NCBI GenBank assembly: GCA_002049455.2
Contig: KV919002.1
Coordinates: 58,790 to 122,789 of the forward strand
Length of the DNA stretch: 64,000 nt
Direction of reading: 5' to 3'
Source of the DNA: Porphyra umbilicalis
Taxonomy: Eukaryota > Rhodophyta > Bangiophyceae > Bangiales > Bangiaceae
The notes beneath the pieces were generated by a model. That model searched no databases, had not been told where the DNA came from, and worked only from the letters and a program-made list of their open reading frames with translations. Position 1 is the first letter of the stretch, and each line of letters begins with the position of its first letter. The position numbers and the translations under genes are program-made. Positions 56,863-64,000 of this stretch are shown piece by piece.

Positions 56863-59150
56863 GGCCAATGATTGGCCACGGCGGCGGGCGGCCGCTGCGG
56901 CGCCGCGGCCGCGGCGAGGGTCGTCGCTGCAGGGTGCAGGCCGACAGGAGGCCGAACGGAAAGGATTGTTCGGGAACAGGCAAACAAACGCTCATCTGTT
57001 GCGCCCCCTGTTCGGGCAACAAAAAGCCCGAACGGATTGCGATTCTGTTCGGCGCCGCTGTTGCCCTCTCTCGTGGGAGGTCCAGGCACGTGCCAGGACA
57101 TGGTTCGAGTAACGGCAGACATCCGTGAAAAAACCAAGAAGAACGAGAATGGGGAAGCTTAGACGGCTTCCAGCAGAAACTTAAATGCAGATGTCCAGGA
57201 CTGTCTGCCTTCTGAAAGCAACTCAAAACAAATGCGTAGTTTCGTCTGTGTTCTCACAAGGTCGACGGCTGAGCAACCTCCCACCGAGACCTCAGTGCGA
57301 CAGGCAGCTGCATGGCCGCCTTCCACCTCACGCTCGCAGCCACCCACCACACCTGTGCCCGTCTTCGACTTGAAAATCAGACGGACGTCAGCGCCACCTG
57401 TCTGACTGCACGCTACCCCTCCCTCCTCCCCCACCCTCTCTCACTCTTGCTCACTCCCTCTCCCTCCCTGGTAGCCTATCACCCCAACCTTGCCTTCCCA
57501 ACCGCTTGGTGAATGCGTCGTCTCCGAGCGCGCTTCTCCTGCGCCCACCGTACGTTCGCTGTCTCCATCTCCGCGCTCGCATGCATCCCCCCCGCGCCCC
57601 CGCATGCCTTCCCCTTCCCCCCCTCCCTCCCCCTCCACTTGTGCCGCCTACTTCTTGCCACAAGACCGTGGAACGGTGACGCAGCTGTCCCTTTTCCCGC
57701 ACGTGGCGTCATGGCGTTTTCTCTTGAGGAACAAGTTGACCGGTTTGACCACGGACGCGCTGACATGCTCCTACAGCGTGTGCTTTGTTACTTCTCTTGG
57801 GCACTACGTGTCGCTATATTGTACTTTTGACGCGTATGTGTCTGCTTCAGTTTGGGTCGGCACATTGAGGCGTGTGTTGGTAGCTCCCAATAAAAAGAAT
57901 ATTGTTCTTTCGTGTGGATGCAACGGGGAGGCGCTTTCTGTTGGTCCGACGGTCAGTACGACAGCGAATCAGCACATGTAATTTGAAACCTGGCTGCGAG
58001 AACTTTCATGCAGGGACTGAATACTTTCTGACCAAGCCGTTTTTGGTTGGGCTGCTAATCAAGGCGGTCGCGGCCGCTTCCCTCTGCTGATCCGCCCGTT
58101 TCCTTCGAAATCTCGCGATCCAGGTCCGTGCGTCCGAACGGGACTGGAACAGAATCGCGTTGGTTGAGGGCTTGTTCGGGAACAAGCGCCTGAACCGAAG
58201 GGCTGTCTGTTGAGGCTGTTTCCTTCAGCGACGGTGTCCTCGCTGTGCTCCTTAACCGGGGTAGGACCACAAACCCAGTTTGTCCTGTGGAAAGGCGTTG
58301 TGGGTCGTTCCCACATTGTGGGATTGTGGTCCACATTGTGGGTTTGGACCACAAAAGTCTGTTGCAATGCCTGTGGGCAGAGCTAAGGCATGTAAGTGAG
58401 AGATATCTCCGAAACGGGAACTCCCTGACAGCCGTAAAAAAGCCAATGGAAGAGCAGATGTAGGTGACTAGCAGACCCATGATAGCTCTCTTCGAGGTTG
58501 AATGGTACAATCCTCCATGCTGATGACATCCTTCTGGAAAGCAGGGGCCGGCACGGAGGAAGGGGGGTACCCAGACGTTACTGCTTACTGCGGGAGATTT
58601 TCCTCAGGCCCTGGCCGTGTACGCCACAAAAGGTTACAGCTCTTGCGTGTCTCGCCGGACCCGCAATGCGGCTATGGCGCAACGCTTTGTGAAGCGCACT
58701 TGGGGCGCTCGTTGGCATCTAGACACACCGTATCCATACTCGTGATGTGATGGCGGTTACAACGGTATAAAAGGCTCTCGCCAACGGCCGCCCGAAACCT
58801 CTGCACAAAATATTGCGGGGAAAACCATCATCTGATGGCTCATCAGGAGGGTTCCACAAAAAAATGCGGGGTCCAGAACACTCAAAACAGCCATTGTGGT
58901 TCTACCCCACTTAGGAGCACAGGCGCACAGGCGACGAGGCCTCGTCGCCTGTGCGCCTCTGCGTGCCGCACGCATCATGATGATCGGACCCGCCGTCGTC
59001 CGACGCAGCAACCACGTTGGAGAACAGCACCGCGGATGTGAGGCTCGTCGAGGCGCGAAAGGCGCGGTCGATCCGCGCCCATCGCCATGCACGAGCGGAG
59101 GTTGTATTTAAAAAAAAACGCACCCCGTCGATTCGACGTGTAGGTGGGCT
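56863..59150. other. Right flank of element 2, no confident gene
   Basis: 56,870-56,930 is a GC-rich patch. TTGTTCGGGAACA(A/G)GC occurs near 56,965 and near 58,166, and ATTCTGTTC words flank both, possibly a decayed element. A frame at 57,490-57,981 (163 codons) ends after an AATAAA at about 57,889 but has no domain. CCCACATTGTGGG and TGTGGTCC/GGACCACA words cluster at 58,256-58,350. A frame at 58,498-58,692 contains TILHADDILLES, which superficially resembles a LINE reverse transcriptase active site. Confidence 0.35.
58921..58958. repeat. Perfect 38-bp palindrome
   Basis: AGGCGCACAGGCGACGAGG is followed immediately by its exact reverse complement, with no spacer. No gene overlaps it convincingly. 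Confidence 0.97.
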
Positions 59151-59158
59151 ACAATCGA

Positions 59159-59362
59159 CGGGGGGGGCTCTCAGGGGGGGTGTGGGGGGGGGAGGGGGGG
59201 GCTTGCGGGGGGTTTGGGGGGGGGGGGGGGGGGGTGGGGCTGCTGGGGGGGCCTGGGGGGGGCTGGGGGGGGGCGCGGGGGGGGGGTGCGGGGGGGGGCC
59301 TGGGAGGGGGGCTCTGGGGGGGAGGCTCTGGGGGGGGGCCCTGGCGGGGGGTGCCGGCGGGG
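59159..59362 (+). repeat. G-run tract, about 200 bp
   Basis: Almost continuous G runs of 5-16 bases broken by single C, T or A-containing words (GCT, GCC, GTG). It meets the sequence requirement for stacked G-quadruplexes on the plus strand. Open frames through it (Gly-rich plus, Pro-rich minus) are compositional. Confidence 0.9.
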
Positions 59363-59599
59363 CTCATTGCCACGATAAAATTATTTCGATTGTGGACTCT
59401 TGGGTGTTTGAATTTACCACAATGACGCGTGCGTCGGTAACCTTTCTGGATATCGCTTGACGTGACGTAACAATGGCTGTCCGATGGATGTGAGCGTCAC
59501 AAGACAGAGTAAGACAGCGGGCCCCAGCATGTTCTGCCGGGCCACAAACACCGCGCAGGCGCGCCCTTCCGTGGAGAAGGCCCATCCCCCACGCCAGCT

Positions 59600-60170
59600 G
59601 CAGGCAGCGGCCGGCAGCGGGCCCCCCGCCGGCCGCCGCTCCCGCCGCTGACCGCCACCCCCCTACGGGGGCCCACCCCCGCCCCTGGCCGCGCCCCCCG
59701 CTGCTGGCGCCGGCGACGTCGCTTGCGCCGCCCTGGCCGCCGGCTGGCGCCGCCGCTGCCCGCCGCCGCCCGCGCCGCTGGCGCCGCCGCCGTCGCTGCC
59801 GCTGCCCTGGCCGCCAGCTGGCGTCGCCGCTGCCCGCCGCCGCCCCCAACGCTGGCCGCCTCCCCCCCTGATGGCGCTACCCCAGCCGCTGCCGTCGCCC
59901 CCGTCGCTGCCGCCGCCCCCGCCCTTGGTCGCAGCCCCCACCGCTGGCGCCGCCCCCGCCACTGATGGCCAGCCACGCTGCTGGCGCCGCCCCCGCCGCT
60001 TCCTACCGCCCCCGCCGCTGGCCGCCGCCCCCGCGGGCGGGCGGTGGCAGCGACTTCGGCGCGGGTGCGGTCTGCCTGAGGGCGGGCCATTGGTGGCGGG
60101 TGGCGGGTGTTGGGGTGGGTTGGCCGCGGCCTTTGATTGTGGGTGAGGAGGCGGAAGTGGTGGAGGGAGG
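59600..60170 (-). repeat. GGC-rich low-complexity repeat, short inverted copy
   Basis: Read on the minus strand this is CGGCAGCGGCGGCGCCAGC-type sequence, preceded by a leader containing CGCAGACCGCAC-like and ACCGCCCGCCCG-like words. The same leader and repeat occur on the plus strand at 61,480-63,240. Translations in several frames are long but Arg/Gly/Ala- or Pro/Ala-only, so I do not call genes. Confidence 0.7.
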
Positions 60171-60415
60171 CAGCGACGGCGAGGGGAAGCAGCTGCGGTG
60201 TGGGGGGGCAACAACTGTGTGGGGGTGCAGCGAGGGTCGGAGGAGGCAACAAGGGTGGGGAGAGGCAGCAGGGATTGGGGATGCAGAGGCAGTGTGGGGA
60301 AGCAACGGCTATGGGGGGGTGGGCGTCGGACGCGAGAATGAGCGTGGTGGTGAGCGAGGTAGCATCGGTACTGGCTGATAGGGACGAGAAATGGGGGAAG
60401 GAGGGAGATGAACCC

Positions 60416-60665
60416 TTCTGACAGTGTGTCAGACGCAGTGTATACGACAGAAAGGCACTGACGACTGCAGTCGTAGCCGTCCTGGCAACCAGCTGAGGGG
60501 GGCACGGAGGCAGAGGAGACTGCAGACGGCTTCACCAAGCAGTGTGAATGGACCCCCTTTGACAGTGCTTCAATTCCAGTGTGCTCCGCAGATCGAGACT
60601 GACACTGTCCAATCCAGTGGATCATGTATTTTCTCTGACACTGTTCAATCCAGTGGGTTGCCACC
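60416..60665 (+). repeat. Degenerate CTGACACTGT..CAATCCAGTG units
   Basis: Related words at about 60,418 (CTGACAGTGTGTCAGACGCAGTG), 60,559 (TTGACAGTGCTTCAATTCCAGTG), 60,598 (CTGACACTGTCCAATCCAGTG) and 60,635 (CTGACACTGTTCAATCCAGTG). The last two are close tandem copies with a 37-bp period. A 265-codon plus frame (60,424-61,221) spans them, but it also runs through the MITE at 61,063, so I do not accept it as a gene. Confidence 0.65.
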
Positions 60666-61062
60666 CTGCGCTTCTCTTGCTGCCTATAACAGTTCTGCAT
60701 CTGTTCTTGCAAAAAAAGAAACGCTGCGTACCTTCTACAGCACCCTTTGCCCATGTTGTTCACTTTTTATTTGGAGACTGTACGGTCTGGTTACCTCCGC
60801 GTTACCCGCTTCCATCTGGTCCAAGAAAGAGGAGCATGCGGCACGTCGGGGGCGAAGTCGACCAAAACGACACTTTCTCAGAGAGAATCCTTTCTGGTGC
60901 TTTGAAGGGTCCTGGGAACGGAAATGTAGGTGGCTAAGTGTACAAAGGCCTCCTTCCTACTTTTCTAGCCCCTCCAAGTTCACAGCGGCCAGATATGCCG
61001 CTACCTCCCAACGGTGCTCTGTCTGTCTGCTGGCCAACTTTCTGTGTGCGTTGGCTTTTATA

Positions 61063-61193
61063 CAGCCGTTCTCCCAAAAATCCCACACTCCAACTGTTGC
61101 AAATAGTTCCAAATCGGCCTCTACGACCCCGCAGAGGCCGATTTGGAACACTTTTGGAACTGTTGCAGTGCGGGAATTTTGGGAGAACGGCTG
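61063..61193. mobile_element. 131-bp hairpin MITE with TA target duplication
   Basis: Ends CAGCCGTTCTCCCAAAA and inverted TTTTGGGAGAACGGCTG. The inverted arms extend almost to the centre (GTTCCAAATCGGCCTCT / AGAGGCCGATTTGGAAC), so the whole element is one imperfect hairpin with a 10-base loop. TA flanks it at 61,061-61,062 and 61,194-61,195. It encodes nothing. Its length equals that of the MITE at 49,808 but the sequences are unrelated. Confidence 0.9.
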
Positions 61194-61439
61194 TACATCC
61201 CATACACTCAATCGAGGCTGAAAAGCCACATCAGGACGGTCGTAGGATGCCCACGTCACGTAGCGTCCTTTCCGCCAACCGAGCCACCTCATAATTGTGT
61301 GTATGAGTCGCCTGCGGAGGCGGATTGCTGCCAAAGCACCCGAGGCCCTCCCTGAAAGTCCCATAAGATCCCCGCACACTCGTAGCCGTGGCGCATGAAC
61401 AGTTATCGGTGGATGTATTACTGACGTACTAAACAGACG

Positions 61440-63240
61440 CCGGCCGCTACCGCCGCCGCCGGCGCCCACTGCCAGCCACCGTGAACAGCCGCCCCACCCA
61501 CACCCAAAGCCCACGCACCGTCCACCCCCCACACCCACCACGTGCCACCCACCACTCGCCATGGAAAGCCCATCCACACGCAGACCGCACAGACGCCGGG
61601 GTCGCTACCACCGACCGCCCGCAGAGGCGGCGGGCAACGGCGGGGGCGGTCGTCAGCGGTGGCGGCGGCGCCAGCGGCGGAGGCCGCGGCCAGGGGCGGG
61701 GGCGGCGCCACCGGCGCAGGCGACGCCAGCAGGGGGGACGGCCGCCAGGGGCCAGGGCAGCACCAGCGGCCGGGGCTGCGGCAGCGGCTGGGGCGGTGCC
61801 GCCAGGGGGGGAGGCGGCCAGCGTCGGGGGCTGCGGCGGGCAGCGGCGGCGCCAGCCGGCGGCCAGGGCAGCGCCAGCGACGGCGGCGGCGCCAGCGGCG
61901 GGGACCGCGGCTAGGGGCGGGGGCGGCGGCTGCGGTGGGGGTGGCGCCAGCAGGTGGGGCGCCCGCCAGAGACCAGGGCGGCGCCAGCGGTGGCGGTGGC
62001 GCCAGCGGCGGAGGCTGCGGCCAGGGGTGGGGGCGGCGGCCAGCGGCGGTGGCGGCGGCGGGCGGCGGCGGAACCAGCCGGGGGCGGCAGCGGCATCAGC
62101 CAGGGGCGGTGGCGGCAGCGACCGGGGGTGGCTGCGGCAGCGGCCGGGGACGAGGGAACCAGCACCCGAGAGGAGCGGCGGCAGCTGACGGGGGCGGCAA
62201 CAGCGGCCGGGGGCGGCTGCAGCCGCCGGGAGCGGCGACAGTGCTCGGGGGCGGCGGCGGCAGCCGCCGGGGGCGGCGGTGGCAGCAGCTGGTGGCGGCG
62301 GCGGCAGCCGTCGGGGGCGGCAGCGGCAGCCGCCGGGGGCGGCGGCGTCAGCGGCCGGGGACAGCGGCGCCAGCGGCCGAGGGCGGCGGAGGCGGCAGCC
62401 GGGGGCGGCAGCAGGGGCCGGGGGCGGCGCCAGCCGCCGTGAGCGGCGGCAGCATTCGGGGGCGGCGGCGTCAGCGGCCGGGGACAGCGGCGCCAGCGGC
62501 CGAGGGCGGCGGAGGCGGCAGCCGGTGGCGGCAGCAGGGGCCGAGGGCGGCGCCAGCCGCCGTGAGCGGCGGCAGCATTCGGGGGCGGCGGCGGCAGCGG
62601 CCGGGGCGGCGTCGGCAGCCGCCGGGGGCGGCGACGGCAGCGGTCGGGGACGACGGCGGCAGCCGCCGGGGGCAGCTGCGGCTGGGGACGGCGGCGGCGG
62701 CCGCCGCGGGCGGCAGTGGCGGCAGCCGAGGTCGGCGACGGTGGCGGTCGAGGGCGGTGGCGGCAGCGGCTGGCAGCTGCGGCGGAGGCAGCTGGGAGCG
62801 GCGGTGCCGGCGGCCGTCGGCGGGGGCGGCGGCAGGCTGGGGCGGCGGCGGCAGGGGGCGGCGTTAGCGGCGATAGTAGTTCGTGGTGGCGGCGGCGGCA
62901 GGCAGGGGCGGCGGCGGCAGGTGACGGCGGCGGCGGCAAGACCGGGCGCCGGTGGCAGCGGGCCGTGGCGACGGCGGCGGCGGCTGGTGGCGGCGGCGGT
63001 GGCAGCCGGGGGCGGCGACGGCGGCAGCCAGGGGCGGCCGCGCCGCGGGGGCGGCGGCAGCCAGGGGCGGCCGCGCAGCGGGGGCGGCGGCAGCCAGGGG
63101 AAGCGACAACGGGGGACGGCAGCAGTGCGGGAACAAGGCAACCGCTGCGGGGGGGGGAGTAGCGCGGTGCAGCGACAGCCGCCGGTGGCAGCCATCCAAG
63201 CGCCGTGGGTAGCGCTCCCATACAGCGGGGGCGGCCGGTA
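61440..63240 (+). repeat. GGC-rich low-complexity tract, 1.8 kb
   Basis: Dominated by GGCGGCGGCAGC / GCCGGGGGCGGCG words with higher-order repeats. For example, a block of about 115 bp containing GTCAGCGGCCGGGGACAGCG occurs twice (about 62,347 and about 62,470), and GGGGCGGCGGCAGCCAGGGG recurs near 63,010-63,100. Frames of up to 582 codons are open on both strands because stops are scarce in such sequence. It is the longer, inverted partner of 59,600-60,170. Confidence 0.8.
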
Positions 63241-63696
63241 TGATGCCCAGCTGGTGGGACGTGTGACGGGGGATTTTGTTCCAGCACTGAGAATGATGTG
63301 ATGACGCCCAGCTCGCAGGAACGTTGTAACGATCTGTTCTCTGGCCTCTCGTTGTCATTCCCATGTACTGGACTTTCCGTCCGGCAGTGCATTTGAATCC
63401 CGACCGCATTCCATCCGGGGCGGGCCGACGGCTGCTGTAAGGGACCCCCTCCAGTCGAGCGTACTGAGGCGACTTGATTGCGATTTGCTCTGAACTACAG
63501 TGCTCTGAGGCGTTGCAAACGGCCCACACGACGATTCTACCTTACACAATCGACGGGGTGCCCTTCTGCATGAGATACTACATGCACGAGCGGTTTTCCT
63601 CCTGTGATCGTCGGCGTTTGTCCTGCCTCCCGCTCCCGAGACCCAACGGCACAGTATTTACAGGAAGGGGGTAAATACCAACGCCCCAGGTCGCAC
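63241..63696. other. No supported gene
   Basis: Ordinary-composition sequence after the GGC-rich tract. No frame of note, no repeat partner recognised. Confidence 0.4.
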
Positions 63697-63902
63697 GTAC
63701 AGTCATTCCTCACTTGTATATGGGGGTGGCGCACTTTGTAGCCCTCGTGCTAATTTACAGAAGATTGGGCAACCTCGTCTGAATCCATCACCATCAGAGG
63801 GCCGCAGCACGCTCGATCGTGGACTTGGATTTCAATTTCTCGGATCATGCATCTATGGACAAGGAAATGCTTCTGGGCCGGTTCTGAAGGGGTCCTGGCG
63901 GC
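63697..63902 (+). repeat. Dispersed repeat D, copy 2
   Basis: Partner of 11,565-11,772 in the same orientation. The match includes GGGTGGCGCACTTTGTAGCC and CAGCACGCTCGATCGTGGA, then weaker similarity to about 63,900. The remaining 98 bases to the window end show nothing I recognise. Confidence 0.7.
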
Positions 63903-64000
63903 GGTACATTGCCAAGGTCAAGCCTACTTGACAGCAGAGATTACTCGATCGCGGATCATCTCCGGATGATCGCGTCAACTGCGCTGCAAGTGCGGTGAGT

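Noticed and set aside
58498-58692. LINE reverse transcriptase fragment (ILHADDILLES resembles YADD)
   Set aside because: Only one motif, no flanking reverse transcriptase blocks in any frame.
60424-61221. 265-codon plus-strand ORF
   Set aside because: It runs through a TA-flanked MITE and through degenerate repeats, so the open frame is accidental.
61447-63195. 582-codon, 493-codon and 441-codon ORFs across the GGC-rich tract
   Set aside because: Open on both strands simply because GGC repeats lack stops; translations are simple Ala/Pro or Gly/Arg strings.

Overview
The window looks like eukaryotic nuclear DNA. I see no operons, ribosome-binding sites or rRNA. There are spliceosomal-type introns (GT..AG), TA-flanked MITEs, and retroelement, hAT and CACTA-type relics. 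Protein-coding islands are very GC-rich and rich in Ala, Gly, Pro and Arg (about 27-32 kb and 34-35.4 kb), while the repeat seas around them have more balanced composition. An RWP-RK transcription factor gene, few introns in the host genes and a GC-rich coding style fit a photosynthetic eukaryote; a bangiophyte red alga of the Porphyra/Pyropia type is my best guess. That taxonomic call is inference, not something the sequence proves.

Layout. 0-13 kb is mostly decayed repeats: a MITE-B fragment (about 2.0 kb), a tandemly duplicated tRNA-box-bearing SINE-like unit (4.34-4.70 kb), a broken DDE-transposase C-terminus (5.14-5.98 kb), a complete 399-bp MITE-A (9.47-9.86 kb) and two further dispersed repeats (11.1 and 11.6 kb). 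13.8-15.6 kb holds a minus-strand hAT transposase pseudogene, followed by a second MITE-A. 18.4-22.2 kb holds MITE-B and a Ty3/gypsy pol pseudogene whose reverse transcriptase is split, just before its YxDD motif, by a MITE-B plus a MITE-A. 22.2-28.5 kb is largely gene-poor.

Host genes. The clearest host gene is an RWP-RK protein (28.52-31.44 kb, plus strand). The second is a minus-strand gene (34.98-33.72 kb) for a predicted signal-anchored protein with two tandem copies of a roughly 130-residue domain I do not recognise.

The most interesting part is 35.46-56.86 kb: two large DNA transposons placed head to tail, about 10.6 and 10.8 kb. Each carries a minus-strand, multi-exon TNP2/Plavaka-like DDE transposase (CACTA/EnSpm superfamily) and, transcribed in the opposite direction, a second gene. 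The two second genes are homologous to each other and encode Ala/Ser/Pro-rich proteins with a conserved core and an acidic tail. Element 1 has recognisable terminal inverted repeats and CCATCAG-type subterminal repeats. Both transposase copies carry stops and frameshifts, so neither is autonomous as it stands. The element 1 second gene has a 782-codon open frame. The element 2 copy contains a perfect 67-bp inverted duplication that looks like a template-switch mutation.

57-64 kb is repeat-dominated: a 38-bp perfect palindrome, a G-run tract, two inverted copies of a long GGC-rich low-complexity sequence, and a 131-bp hairpin MITE.
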